Notes under the pieces: model-generated | What the model saw: only the letters and a program-made list of their open reading frames with translations | Told to the model about the DNA's origin: nothing | The model's database searches: none | Part shown: positions 45,743 through 55,036 of the stretch, piece after piece | How positions within the stretch are numbered: position 1 is the first letter of the stretch | Layout: each line of letters starts with the position of its first letter | Source of the DNA: Aquimarina spongiae | GTDB lineage: Bacteria > Bacteroidota > Bacteroidia > Flavobacteriales > Flavobacteriaceae | Assembly: GCF_900141785.1 (NCBI RefSeq) | Contig: NZ_FQYP01000001.1 | Coordinates: 310,001-374,000, forward strand | Length of the DNA: 64,000 nucleotides | Direction: 5' to 3' | Position numbers and translations under genes: made by a program

Positions 45743-47667
45743 TTAAAAATTACCTAATAAATAATTCACATAAACATGCTTCCAAGTGGTTAGTATTGTC
45801 TATAGATGTATCTATTACGATTTTTAATTTCTTTTTAGCTTATGTAATACGTTTTGGTATTACGCTAAATTTTGATACATCAAGTTTGTTATACCAAATC
45901 CCTGTGGTTGCGGTATTGGCAACGTTAAGCTTTTTGACCATCGGATCTTACAAAGGTGTAGTAAGACACACCGGGATGAGAGATGCGTATAATTTATTCC
46001 TGTCGGTTACGGTATTAATTGCTCTAACAGGCTTTTTGATGGTGTCTAGTAGAATGTCATTGATCCCTGAGTTATTAAATATTCCAGTATCGATTATTTG
46101 TATTCACTATCTTTTGAATATCATTACGCTAACCACTAGTCGTTTGATATTTAAATATTGTTTTTACTACATAAAATCAAAATTAGGAGAGACTTCTAGA
46201 ATTTTAATCTACGGTGCAGGAGATTCTGGTTTGATCACTTTGGCAGCAATTACGAATGATTCTAGCCGTTCTCTTTCTGTGGTTGGTTTTGTAGATGATA
46301 ATGCGCAAAAAATAGGAAAGACCATCAATGGTATCAAGGTATTCTCTTCAAAGAATTTAACGCAGAGTTTTATCAACAAGAATAACATTCAGGAAATCGT
46401 TGTTTCGATACCTCATATTAGCAAGAAAAGGCTCTCTGAGATCTCTGATGAGTTATTGAAACTATCGGTTAAAGTAAAAATTATTCCTGCGGTTAATGAC
46501 TGGATCGATGGTAAGTTGAATGTTTCGCAAATCAAAGAAATCCAGATTGAAGACTTGTTAGATAGAGCACCTATCAATATGGATAACCAAAATATTAAAG
46601 CAGAGCTTGAAGGTAAGGTAATTATGATTACAGGTGCTGCAGGTTCTATTGGTAGTGAGATTGTAAGACAAGCTTCTTATTATAACTACAAAAACTTGAT
46701 TTTGGTAGATCAGGCAGAATCTGCTTTGTATGATTTACAACAAGAATTGCTAAGTAAAGGGGTTACTAAATTTACTCCTATCATCGCAGACATTAGAGAT
46801 CACCAAAGAATAGAAACTATATTCGAAAAATATAGACCTAATATGGTATTTCACGCGGCAGCGTATAAACACGTACCGCTTATGGAATCTAATCCTTGCG
46901 AAGCAATTAAGATTAATGTTTTAGGAACTAGAAAATTAGCTGATCTCTCTTCAGAATTTGGTGTAGATAAATTCGTATTTGTTTCTACCGATAAAGCGGT
47001 GAACCCAACAAATGTAATGGGGGCTACCAAGAGAGTTGCAGAAATGTATATCAAGTGTCTTCATAGAACTAGTAAAACTAAGTTTATCACAACGAGATTT
47101 GGTAATGTACTTGGTTCTAATGGTTCTGTGATTCCTTTATTCAAAAAACAAATCCAAAAAGGAGGTCCGTTAACAGTTACTCATAAAGATGTAACACGTT
47201 TCTTTATGACTATTCCTGAAGCATCACAATTAGTGATCGAGGCAGGTACTATGGGTAACGGAGGAGAGATCTTCATATTCGATATGGGTGAATCAGTTAA
47301 GATATTTGATCTTGCCAAAAAGATGATTCGACTTTCAGGATTACAATATCCAAACGATATTGATATCCAGATTACCGGACTAAGACCAGGGGAGAAGTTG
47401 TACGAAGAATTATTGGCGGATACCGAAAATACATTACCTACTTATCATAAGAAAATTATGATCAGCAAGCATGATGATAATGATTGTGCATTGGTGAAAG
47501 ATAAAATCGATGATTTGTGTATCATGAATTTATTAAATCAGGATCATCAAATTGTTGGAAAATTAAAAGAAATTGTGCCCGAATATATTTCTAATAACTC
47601 TACCTTCGAAAGTATTGATAAAATCAATAAAGAATCTAATAGAGCAAAAGAAGAGATTTTGGCATAG
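45739..47667 (+). CDS. PglF/CapD-like UDP-GlcNAc 4,6-dehydratase
   Basis: Membrane-bound dehydratase of 642 residues, making the 4-keto-6-deoxy sugar that PglE aminates. About four N-terminal membrane helices (to about 140) precede a linker domain with GAGDSGL. The catalytic extended-SDR domain starts with TGAAGSIGSE near 299, has STDKAVNPTNVMGATK near 416-431, and then RFGNVLGSNGS. The last ~60 residues are an extra tail. With the aminotransferase and the PglD/PglC-like genes at 32-37.6 kb this completes the usual bacillosamine route. Confidence 0.92.
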   Translation: MIKNYLINNSHKHASKWLVLSIDVSITIFNFFLAYVIRFGITLNFDTSSLLYQIPVVAVLATLSFLTIGSYKGVVRHTGMRDAYNLFLSVTVLIALTGFLMVSSRMSLIPELLNIPVSIICIHYLLNIITLTTSRLIFKYCFYYIKSKLGETSRILIYGAGDSGLITLAAITNDSSRSLSVVGFVDDNAQKIGKTINGIKVFSSKNLTQSFINKNNIQEIVVSIPHISKKRLSEISDELLKLSVKVKIIPAVNDWIDGKLNVSQIKEIQIEDLLDRAPINMDNQNIKAELEGKVIMITGAAGSIGSEIVRQASYYNYKNLILVDQAESALYDLQQELLSKGVTKFTPIIADIRDHQRIETIFEKYRPNMVFHAAAYKHVPLMESNPCEAIKINVLGTRKLADLSSEFGVDKFVFVSTDKAVNPTNVMGATKRVAEMYIKCLHRTSKTKFITTRFGNVLGSNGSVIPLFKKQIQKGGPLTVTHKDVTRFFMTIPEASQLVIEAGTMGNGGEIFIFDMGESVKIFDLAKKMIRLSGLQYPNDIDIQITGLRPGEKLYEELLADTENTLPTYHKKIMISKHDDNDCALVKDKIDDLCIMNLLNQDHQIVGKLKEIVPEYISNNSTFESIDKINKESNRAKEEILA

Positions 47668-47710
47668 GGATTTAGGGAAAACAAGGTTTGCCATAGGACA
47701 ATAATTGAGT

Positions 47711-47752
47711 TTGTGTCATTAAAAAGAATTTTAAGGGAAACAGATGACACAA
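47711..47752. promoter_or_regulatory. Inverted repeat before wza
   Basis: TTGTGTCAT (47711-47719) and its complement ATGACACAA (47744-47752) with 24 bases between them, upstream of the wza promoter box. Possible operator pair or hairpin ending transcription of the PglF-like gene; no T-tract follows, so a terminator is less likely. Confidence 0.35.
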
Positions 47753-47759
47753 AATTCTA

Positions 47760-47788
47760 TTGTCGAATTAAATAAAGTTATATTTTTG
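47760..47788 (+). promoter_or_regulatory. Candidate promoter of the export operon
   Basis: TTG at 47760-47762, 18-base spacer, TATTTTTG at 47781-47788, an exact TAnnTTTG match. It is 39 bases before the wza ATG. This would let wza-wzc be expressed apart from the sugar genes upstream. Confidence 0.6.
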
Positions 47789-47827
47789 TGACTTATACGA
47801 TAGGCTTGCCTTAAAAGTGTTGTAAAT

Positions 47828-48619
47828 ATGCGATATAGATTTTTGTTATTACTTCTATTATTATTGATTTCAATTGTTTCATGCAAAGCTCCAAAAGACG
47901 TAGTATATTTTCAGGATTCTGCGAATTTGGAAAAAATTGGCTCTCCAAATTCATTTACACCGGTATTTAAAGTAGATGACATTGTTAGCATATTTATTTC
48001 TGCGGCAGATATGGATGCTGCAAGACCATTTAATTTGGGTCAGGGATCAAACATTAGTGCTGCAGGAGATGCTGGAGCAGCTGCAGCAGGCGGAGGAAGC
48101 GGAGTAGAGCCTAATTACTTAATCGACGAAAACGGAAATATCGATTTTCCAGTTCTTGGAAAACTAAAAATATCTGGACTTACCAGAGTTCAGGTAAAAG
48201 ATATGATCAAGGAGAAGTTGAAAATTTATATCAACGATCCAATAGTAAGTGTACGACTGATGAACTTCAAAATCACCGTTTTGGGTGAGGTTGCCAGACC
48301 AGGTTCTTACACCATACCAAATGAAAGAGTAACTATAATTGAAGCACTAGGTCTAGCTGGTGATATGACCATTAAAGGAAAGAGAGAAAATGTGATGGTG
48401 ATTAGAGAAAACGAAGGTGAAAATACCTATCATCGTGTGGACCTTACATCAAAATCAATTTTTGAATCTCCAGTGTACTATTTAGCACAAAATGATGTGT
48501 TGTATATTGAGCCTAATGATTCTAGAGTAAGAACTTCTAAAACTAATAATAATGCCTTAGGAATTATTATCAGTGTGGTTGGTTTAGTCTTGTCTGCAGT
48601 AACATTAATCATAAGATAA
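47828..48619 (+). CDS. wza: Wza-type polysaccharide export lipoprotein
   Basis: Outer-membrane export protein. Lipoprotein signal with leucine run and lipobox IVSC (Cys19), then the Poly-export domain (FKVDDIVSIF at about 48-57, through LKIYINDPIVSVRL), and a SLBB domain from VLGEVARPGSY to about 230. A Gly/Ala-rich insert occurs near residues 76-97. It ends with a hydrophobic helix (about 240-261), the usual form in Bacteroidota, whose Wza is shorter than that of E. coli. Wzc follows 14 bases later. Confidence 0.92.
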   Translation: MRYRFLLLLLLLLISIVSCKAPKDVVYFQDSANLEKIGSPNSFTPVFKVDDIVSIFISAADMDAARPFNLGQGSNISAAGDAGAAAAGGGSGVEPNYLIDENGNIDFPVLGKLKISGLTRVQVKDMIKEKLKIYINDPIVSVRLMNFKITVLGEVARPGSYTIPNERVTIIEALGLAGDMTIKGKRENVMVIRENEGENTYHRVDLTSKSIFESPVYYLAQNDVLYIEPNDSRVRTSKTNNNALGIIISVVGLVLSAVTLIIR

Positions 48620-48633
48620 TAGTAGGTAATTCT

Positions 48634-50982
48634 ATGATTACTAATAATGCCCCCGTCGAAAATAATACTTTTGATACCAATAATGGTTTTGGTTTCAATC
48701 TACGTGATCAAATAATTAAGTATCTCAAAAAATGGTATTGGTTCGCTTTGAGTGTAGCCATTTTTGTAACAGGCGCTTTTTTAAAGGTCAGATATACGAT
48801 TCCGCAGTATAATGTATCATCATCTATCATGATTTCTCAGGATGAAAGCATAAGCGAATCAGAACTTGCGGCTTTCAAGGATTTGGGATTGATAGAGTCT
48901 TCGCAAAATAGTATTCAAAACGAGATTCAGATTATTAGATCAAGAACTTTAATTACCAATGTGGTTAATAATTTGAAACTTAACGTTAGATATTTTTCTG
49001 AAGGTCGCATCTTAGAAGTAGAAAACTACCCTAAATCTTTGATCGAAATCAACTTTTTGGCGGATGATTCTATAGTGCATACAAAGTCTAAGGTTTTTCA
49101 TGTAAAAATAAATTCATCTACTGCCTTTTCATTTTTGGATGAGAAAGGGAATAAGATCAGCGATCATTCTTTTGGAAATACTGTAAGCAGTACTGTTGGT
49201 GATATTGTGATCACTCCAAGTGTAGATAATCTCGACGCAAATATTGGTAAAATCATAAAAATCCAAATTGCTCCGGTAAAGATAGTGGCAGAGTCGTATA
49301 GAAATAGAATTGCCATATCACCAATGAAAAACTCTACCATAGTTCGTTTGGCCCTTAACGACCCTGTTAAGGAAAAAGCAAAGGATATCCTGAATAATCT
49401 GGTAGAAGAGTACAATAAGGCGACTATAGAGAATAAGAAACAAATCTCCGCCCGAACGGCAGATTTTATTAATGATCGCTTGGATTTGATATCAGGAGAT
49501 TTATCTCAAGTGGATGATGAAGCAGCAGGGTATAAGTCCAAATTTGGTCTTACCAACGATGTTGAAGCCCAAACACAACGTGTTGCAGATATTGATTCTA
49601 GAAATGTACAAGAAATAGCACAGCTTAATACACAACTCAATTTGATCGAATCAATGAGAAGGTTTGTATTGAGTCAGGAAGGACGATATGATCTCATTCC
49701 TGCCAATCTTGGGTTTAGTGATGGTACAATTACGACTACAGTAACTAGATATAACGGTTTGATTTTACAACGAAAGCGATTATTAAAAACCTCTAGTGCT
49801 CAAAACCCGGTGGTTGTCAATATTGATCAGCAAATCGACGGACTACGACAGGTTTTGATTGGTAGTTTGAACAGTTTGCGAAGCAATATCAATATTCGTT
49901 TACAAAGTTTAAGAACTCAGGATCAGTATTTCAGTGGTAAGTTATATAGTGCACCTTTGCGTCAAAAGGATTTGAGAGTTATTGAACGTGAGCAAACCAT
50001 TAAAGAACAACTTTACCTTTACTTATTACAAAAAAGGGAAGAAGCAGAGATCACAAGTCATATTACCTTGTCTAATGCACGTGTAATTGATAAAGCGACA
50101 ACCTTAAGTTCATTCCCGGTATCTCCTAATAAAAAAATGATCTATGCAGGAGCGTTGTTCCTGGGATTAGTGATTCCGTTTATGATCATTTACCTATCAG
50201 ATTTGCTGAATGTAAGAATCAACTCTAGAGAGGATCTTGAAAAAGTGCTTTCTATGCCTATTATAGGTTCTATTCCAAAGGTAAAAGGAAAGAGCAAAAT
50301 TTTGATCTCTCAAAATGACAGATCTGGTATTGCAGAAGCGTTTAGGATACTACGTACCAATTTGGATTTCTTACTCGCCGGAATCAAAAAGGATAAAGGA
50401 AAAGTTATATTTATTACCTCTACAATTTCGGGAGAAGGTAAGACCATGATATCTTCTAATTTGGCTAAAGCCCTGTCCATTTCTGGTAAAAAAGTGGTGT
50501 ATTTGGGGACTGATCTTAGAGATCCTAAGTTTCATAAAATATTAGAGTTGCCTCAAGGGAAAGATACCAAAGGACTTACTAATTTCATCATGGATTCCGA
50601 ATTGAAGACTACAGATGTGATATACAGTCAAAAAGATGAAGATTCTTTCGATTATATCCCTTCTGGAGCGATTCCTCCTAATCCTGCCGAGTTATTGATG
50701 CAGGATAGGGTAAAAACAATGTTCGATTATCTGGAAGAAAATTATGATTATGTAATTGTGGATACTGCGCCTGTGAGCTTGGTTGCAGATACCTTGTTGA
50801 TAGGTAAGTTTTCTGATCTTAGTATTTATATCGTAAGAGAAAACTACTCAGATAAGAGAATTCTGCAAGTACCTGAAAATTTCTATAGAGAAAAACGTTT
50901 GCCTAACATTGCTGTACTTCTTAATGCAGCTGGTAGTCAAGCGGGTTATAACTACGGTTACGGATACGGAAAAAAGAACTAA
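48634..50982 (+). CDS. wzc: Wzc-type co-polymerase / BY-kinase
   Basis: 782-residue inner-membrane protein controlling chain length and export. A first membrane helix at about 35-55, a periplasmic Wzz region with long coiled-coil stretches (about 260-460), a second helix near 505-525, then the cytoplasmic kinase. The Walker A motif is SGEGKTM (about 598-604), the A' motif LGTDLRDPK, and Walker B YVIVDTAP. The Tyr cluster at 772, 774, 776 and 778 in the C-terminal tail would be autophosphorylated. Its stop overlaps that of the PHP phosphatase, which is coded on the other strand. Confidence 0.93.
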   Translation: MITNNAPVENNTFDTNNGFGFNLRDQIIKYLKKWYWFALSVAIFVTGAFLKVRYTIPQYNVSSSIMISQDESISESELAAFKDLGLIESSQNSIQNEIQIIRSRTLITNVVNNLKLNVRYFSEGRILEVENYPKSLIEINFLADDSIVHTKSKVFHVKINSSTAFSFLDEKGNKISDHSFGNTVSSTVGDIVITPSVDNLDANIGKIIKIQIAPVKIVAESYRNRIAISPMKNSTIVRLALNDPVKEKAKDILNNLVEEYNKATIENKKQISARTADFINDRLDLISGDLSQVDDEAAGYKSKFGLTNDVEAQTQRVADIDSRNVQEIAQLNTQLNLIESMRRFVLSQEGRYDLIPANLGFSDGTITTTVTRYNGLILQRKRLLKTSSAQNPVVVNIDQQIDGLRQVLIGSLNSLRSNINIRLQSLRTQDQYFSGKLYSAPLRQKDLRVIEREQTIKEQLYLYLLQKREEAEITSHITLSNARVIDKATTLSSFPVSPNKKMIYAGALFLGLVIPFMIIYLSDLLNVRINSREDLEKVLSMPIIGSIPKVKGKSKILISQNDRSGIAEAFRILRTNLDFLLAGIKKDKGKVIFITSTISGEGKTMISSNLAKALSISGKKVVYLGTDLRDPKFHKILELPQGKDTKGLTNFIMDSELKTTDVIYSQKDEDSFDYIPSGAIPPNPAELLMQDRVKTMFDYLEENYDYVIVDTAPVSLVADTLLIGKFSDLSIYIVRENYSDKRILQVPENFYREKRLPNIAVLLNAAGSQAGYNYGYGYGKKN

Positions 50983-51716
50983 GAGAATATAAAGTTCTTT
51001 TTCATTAGGTTTTTGATTTGTTCTGCTATTTTTGGTTGGAAGCCTTTTTCCAGTACCATAAATTGCTGGTAGTTATGAACGTCTGATCCTGTAAAGTCTA
51101 TATAACCTCTTTCGATCATTTTCTTGGCAAATTCTTTAACCTGATCCCCATAAAAACCGGACAAAGACAATAAATTAAGTTGAAACAGAACACCAGCTTC
51201 TTTAAGCTCGTCAAACTTCTTTAAGTCTTTATGGTAAAATGTATAACGTTCGGGATGAGCAAGTATCGGAATATATCCAGCCAATTTGGTTTCAAACAGC
51301 ATTTCATTCAAATTCATTGGTGGACTAAAAGTAGACATCTCTACCAATACATATTTGTCGTGTAAAGGAAGAATGTCTTTTTCCTTTATTCTTTGAAAAA
51401 ACAAATCATCCAACATGTACTCGGCACTTACCTTCAATTGAATATCTTCAATTCCTAGAGTGGGCAATATGGAGTTTACTTCCTCATATTTTTGAAGAAT
51501 GGTTTCCGTAGAATTTGGCCAAATTTGTTGTAGCACATGTGGCGTGGTAATTACTTTTTTTACTCCAAGCTTTTGAAATTGTTCTAATATATAGGCAGAT
51601 TGATACATGGTTTTTACACCATCATCAATTCCTGGAATTAAATGCGAATGGATATCCACATAGCCATCAGGAACAATGTCCTTAAAAGGAATCTCTTTTT
51701 TAGATAAAAACAGCAA
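50979..51716 (-). CDS. CpsB/CapC-type PHP tyrosine phosphatase
   Basis: 245-residue metal-dependent phosphatase of the PHP fold, the partner of BY-kinases such as Wzc in many bacteria. Metal ligands are visible in HSHLIPGIDDG (His23, His25, Asp31-32), TTPH (57-60), LAHPERY and TGSDVHN. It is convergent to wzc with overlapping stop codons, so it can reverse Wzc tyrosine phosphorylation while being expressed independently. No gene follows it on the minus strand in this direction. Confidence 0.9.
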   Translation of the reverse strand: MLFLSKKEIPFKDIVPDGYVDIHSHLIPGIDDGVKTMYQSAYILEQFQKLGVKKVITTPHVLQQIWPNSTETILQKYEEVNSILPTLGIEDIQLKVSAEYMLDDLFFQRIKEKDILPLHDKYVLVEMSTFSPPMNLNEMLFETKLAGYIPILAHPERYTFYHKDLKKFDELKEAGVLFQLNLLSLSGFYGDQVKEFAKKMIERGYIDFTGSDVHNYQQFMVLEKGFQPKIAEQIKNLMKKNFIFS

Positions 51717-51810
51717 TGCGGCAGGTATTTGGGGGTGAACAATATTTCCTTTATGCTTATCTTTTAATAAATTAAGATAATCATGATGTAAAAATAAAGA
51801 TTATTATACA

Positions 51811-51850
51811 TAAAAAAAACTGCTTATGATTTCCTTATGATCATAAGCAG
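51811..51850 (-). terminator. Rho-independent terminator after the GIN-domain gene
   Basis: 10-base inverted repeat (51820-51829 and 51841-51850) with an 11-base loop. On the minus strand it is followed by a run of eight T (51812-51819), ending the sigma-factor operon. Confidence 0.85.
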
Positions 51851-51875
51851 CCTAATGATGTTAAAAAACTGTCTA

Positions 51876-52610
51876 TTAATATCTTGTAATGTCTCCTGAT
51901 CCAGAAACCTTTTTGTCTTCTATTTTTGGGTCTCCTTTATACATAATGTCACCAGATCCTGTAACTCTTGCTTTTAATGAAGCAGTAGCAGTTACTTGTA
52001 CATCTCCAGATCCAGTTACAGAAGCACTAACTTCTTTGGCATCCAGACTATATGCTTTTAGATCACCAGAACCTGTTACGCTACAATCAAAGTTGCTTGA
52101 AGAACCGCTTAGTACCAAATCTCCACTACCTGTTACATAACCTTCTGTGGTTTCTGCATCCAACATCAATTTTACATCACCAGATCCTGAAACACCGGTT
52201 TTAAAATTTGTTGCTTTGATTGGGTCTTTACTGTAGACATCTCCAGATCCGGATAAGGTAACTTTACTAATATCTTCAAAAGGAACAGTGATTATTAATT
52301 TTTTACCTCTTGATACTTTTAGATAATATCCTTTTTCTACATAAATTTTTAATGCATCTCCATCTACTTCGGTATTTACGTACTCGATTAGGTTACTTTC
52401 ACCTTCGATGGTTAATTTACCTTCAGACCCAGCTACCAAAGATACATCCAAAGATCCTTTTACCTTGATTACATCGTAGTCTGATACGGTTCTGTTTTTG
52501 GAAACCATATTACCGTTTCCGGCAATTTTCTTTCCATTTCCCCACCACTGCGCGTTCACAGAAGTGATACTGCATAAAGCTAAACTTAAAATGATTGTTA
52601 CTGTTCTCAT
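51876..52610 (-). CDS. Exported GIN-domain repeat protein
   Basis: Signal peptide (residues 1-20, cut near NAQ) and a ~220-residue beta-rich domain of the DUF2807/GIN type. Seven copies of a Ser/Thr-Gly-Ser-Gly-Asp turn recur about every 20-25 residues from the middle to the C terminus, implying a small beta-solenoid. Last gene of a four-gene minus-strand operon behind an ECF sigma factor. A role in the envelope is likely; a molecular job is not known. Confidence 0.8.
   Translation of the reverse strand: MRTVTIILSLALCSITSVNAQWWGNGKKIAGNGNMVSKNRTVSDYDVIKVKGSLDVSLVAGSEGKLTIEGESNLIEYVNTEVDGDALKIYVEKGYYLKVSRGKKLIITVPFEDISKVTLSGSGDVYSKDPIKATNFKTGVSGSGDVKLMLDAETTEGYVTGSGDLVLSGSSSNFDCSVTGSGDLKAYSLDAKEVSASVTGSGDVQVTATASLKARVTGSGDIMYKGDPKIEDKKVSGSGDITRY
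51889..52260 (-). repeat. Seven SGSGD turn repeats
   Basis: DNA coding for seven Ser/Thr-Gly-Ser-Gly-Asp turns spaced 15-25 codons apart, each with a TCTCCAGATCC-like core on the + strand. It shapes the beta-solenoid of the GIN-domain protein and could recombine internally. Confidence 0.75.
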
Positions 52611-52635
52611 TTGATTGAAATATTAGATTAGTGTT

Positions 52636-53727
52636 TTAGTTTTTTCTGAGTTTGATTCCTCCATAGCTAGAATAGATGTTCATCGTGTTTCCGGTATTGG
52701 GTTCACCCACATATCCCTGATACTCTTTTTTAGAGTCTTTACTGTACTTTTTCTGAACGTTGATACTGTCATCCAATTTAATGCCTCCGTAAGAAGTTTT
52801 GATGTAAAAATTAAAGCTACCCCCAGCTTCGTATCCAATATCAACCCCAGTATAATCAGTGTCAATACTCACAGTTTTTATAGACGATTTTAGAGATTCT
52901 ACATCTATCGAACCGTAATCTGATTCTATATTAAGGGTGTTTGATACACTCCCTATCTTGGTGTCTACATAGTCAGAATTTCCAATAATCTTATCTGCAT
53001 TCTGGATTCTAATTCCTCCATAATCACAATTATAGTTAATGGCTTTTACGGATTTAAATTTCGATTGAGTATAATCAGCATTCAAGTTTATTTTTTCGCT
53101 GCTTCCCACCTCAAAGTTTGAGTAATCTGCATTGATCTTACCAGTCTTCATGTATTTTATCGTACTGTTATTGGTATAATCAATGTTAATATCATTATTC
53201 TTTCCTAATAATTCACCCAAAATAATTTGTCCGTAGTCACAGTTAATATTAGCATCCCCCTCTATCTTATCTAGGGTAATACTTCCGTAGTCATTATTAA
53301 GATCAACACTGTTGGTAACCGGGACTTTTACAGTATAGTTGATTTTTAAACTTAAATTGTTTCCCCAATTGTTGGTCCATTTATCCCACCAGGAGCGATC
53401 TCCTTTATTGAAGGTAGTTTTTGCGCTTACCATTTGCGATGAAGATTCAAAATCTACATCTATGGATTCTAGCTTTTTAATTACCTTTTCTTCATTATTA
53501 CCACTTACTTTTATGCTGATTTGCATTACGATGCGATTTTCATTCCAAGAGGTGATATCAAGATTCCCATAATCGTTACTGATTTTTAACAAGGCATTTG
53601 GGCTCACAGAGAATTCTTTGTTTAGTGTTTTCTCTTTGGTGTATTTTCCTTTTAGCTCTCCATTGTTTGCAATTACGGCCACAGGAAACAAGAGTAATAG
53701 TATTATCTTATAGAATAGCGTTTTCAT
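52636..53727 (-). CDS. Exported DUF4097-like beta-repeat protein
   Basis: 363 residues with signal peptide (1-20, VIANNGE). The C-terminal two thirds hold about ten repeats ending in Asp-Tyr-Gly/Ser/Thr (NDYGS, CDYGQ, ADYSN, ADYTQ, CDYGG, SDYGS), which fits a beta-solenoid of the DUF4097 adhesin-like family. Its start overlaps the end of the anti-sigma-like gene by 20 bases, so it is co-translated. Probably an envelope protein whose amount is set by the sigma factor of this operon. Confidence 0.75.
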   Translation of the reverse strand: MKTLFYKIILLLLFPVAVIANNGELKGKYTKEKTLNKEFSVSPNALLKISNDYGNLDITSWNENRIVMQISIKVSGNNEEKVIKKLESIDVDFESSSQMVSAKTTFNKGDRSWWDKWTNNWGNNLSLKINYTVKVPVTNSVDLNNDYGSITLDKIEGDANINCDYGQIILGELLGKNNDINIDYTNNSTIKYMKTGKINADYSNFEVGSSEKINLNADYTQSKFKSVKAINYNCDYGGIRIQNADKIIGNSDYVDTKIGSVSNTLNIESDYGSIDVESLKSSIKTVSIDTDYTGVDIGYEAGGSFNFYIKTSYGGIKLDDSINVQKKYSKDSKKEYQGYVGEPNTGNTMNIYSSYGGIKLRKN

Positions 53728-54268
53728 TTTCGGATATTTTTAATTCGTTTATTTCGTTGATTTTTTGAAGTACATCTTCAAGCAAACTTGCTCTTTTTTG
53801 AAAGTTTCTAATCATAGCACTGATTACACGTTTATCATTTCCACTGTGTACCAGGTCTTTCTTTAGATCCTCATAGTCAGACTCAAGTTTTTCTAACAAA
53901 TTCATAGCATCTTTTACTAATGCCTTGGTTTCTGGCGAAGAAATTTGATCAATTTCTTCTAGTTGTTGCTGAATGGCAGAGGTGAAAAACGTTTGGGTTT
54001 CTTCCATTTGCGGCGAAACACTAGCTAGATCTGCTTTCTCTTTGGGCTCATAAGATGTAAACATTGTAGCTACACCCATAAGGATTGCAATAGAAGCAGC
54101 AATGGCCAAAGGTTTGTACCAACTTTTCTTTTTGGTTGATAGTTGAACAACTTCACTTTGTTGTTGTAGTTTATCCAAAAATCTTGTTTTATGCCCATCA
54201 GCAGGTTCAAATATGTCTAGCTGATCTTTCATTTGTTCAAACAGTTTTTCAATATTGTCCTCTTTCAT
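53708..54268 (-). CDS. Membrane-anchored anti-sigma-like protein
   Basis: 186 residues from the ATG at 54268, which overlaps the sigma-factor stop (ATGA). An upstream start at 54325 would run 57 bases into the sigma gene and is less likely. One membrane helix at about 70-88 (WYKPLAIAASIAILMGVATMF), a cytoplasmic N-terminal part that probably holds the sigma factor, and a helical periplasmic C-terminal half. Position right after an ECF sigma gene supports the role. Sequence motifs of the ZAS type are not visible. Confidence 0.7.
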   Translation of the reverse strand: MKEDNIEKLFEQMKDQLDIFEPADGHKTRFLDKLQQQSEVVQLSTKKKSWYKPLAIAASIAILMGVATMFTSYEPKEKADLASVSPQMEETQTFFTSAIQQQLEEIDQISSPETKALVKDAMNLLEKLESDYEDLKKDLVHSGNDKRVISAMIRNFQKRASLLEDVLQKINEINELKISENENAIL

Positions 54269-54813
54269 ACCGGCTGTAATTTTTTTCGTAGGCTTTCTTT
54301 TGCGCGCGAAACAAGCGTACGACAATTAGAATATGATATATTCATGATCTCACAGATTTCTTCATAATCATACCCTTCAATGAGGTGTAATGATAATGCA
54401 GTGCTGTAACTTTCTTTTAGTTGTTTTAGTGTACTTAGAACTGTATTCGCCTTTATTTGTGTTAAATCTTCTTCTGCGATTCCGTCGGTATCACTCAAGC
54501 CATATTCAACAGTTTCCAGAGCTACCTCTTTATAGGTGTCCTTTTTGCGTAAAGCAGTGATACTAGAGTTCACAACAATTTTCTTTAACCAGGCGCCAAA
54601 CATTTTATTGTCTTCTAACATAGGTAGCTTTGTAAAGGCAGTTAAAAAAGCCTCTTGCATAACATCTTCCGCTTCTGCAGAATCTTTTATGATTCGTAAA
54701 GCTGCATTAAACATAGCTTTGTAATAGCGATTGTAAACCTCAAGTTGCGCACCTTGATGTTGTTTACGACATTTCGCAATTAATTGCTCTGTATTTAGTT
54801 GGGTTAGTGACAA
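54265..54813 (-). CDS. ECF sigma factor
   Basis: 182-residue sigma-70 family member. Region 2 runs from YNRYYKAMFNAALRI through AEDVMQEAFL to WLKKIVVNSSI, and region 4 with helix-turn-helix in YDYEEICEIMNIS and RTLVSRAKESL. It is first in a four-gene operon with an anti-sigma-like protein and two exported repeat proteins, so it probably responds to an envelope signal. The operon has no visible link to the polysaccharide genes. Confidence 0.93.
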   Translation of the reverse strand: MSLTQLNTEQLIAKCRKQHQGAQLEVYNRYYKAMFNAALRIIKDSAEAEDVMQEAFLTAFTKLPMLEDNKMFGAWLKKIVVNSSITALRKKDTYKEVALETVEYGLSDTDGIAEEDLTQIKANTVLSTLKQLKESYSTALSLHLIEGYDYEEICEIMNISYSNCRTLVSRAKESLRKKLQPV

Positions 54814-54956
54814 AAAAAATAGTTTACTTTAACCTAAAGATATAGAATGATACAGTTTGTTACAGTTTTTAAATTTTTTTTTTAAAGTTTGTGGCATAAC
54901 AATTGAAATATAGAAGTAGCATTACACGCTAAGAATCTGATTTTATTGGGTTTTTA

Positions 54957-54988
54957 TTGATTTTTTTAATCTGATTATAGTAACTTTA
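54957..54988 (+). promoter_or_regulatory. Candidate lon promoter
   Basis: TTG at 54957-54959, 21-base spacer, TAACTTTA at 54981-54988 (one mismatch to TAnnTTTG), 48 bases before the lon ATG. Confidence 0.4.
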
Positions 54989-54995
54989 AAAGATA

Positions 54996-55016
54996 TGTCA
55001 ATTGTCTTAATGACAA
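54996..55016. promoter_or_regulatory. Nested TGTCA/TGACA palindrome before lon
   Basis: TGTCA (54996-55000) pairs with TGACA (55011-55015), and within it TTGTC (55002-55006) with GACAA (55012-55016). It lies just downstream of the promoter box, a place fit for a repressor of a stress gene. Confidence 0.35.
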
Positions 55017-55036
55017 AATGACTTTTATATATACTT

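Noticed and set aside
54269..54325. N-terminal extension of the anti-sigma-like protein
   Set aside because: It would overlap the sigma gene by 57 bases; the ATGA overlap at 54265-54268 is the more usual coupling.
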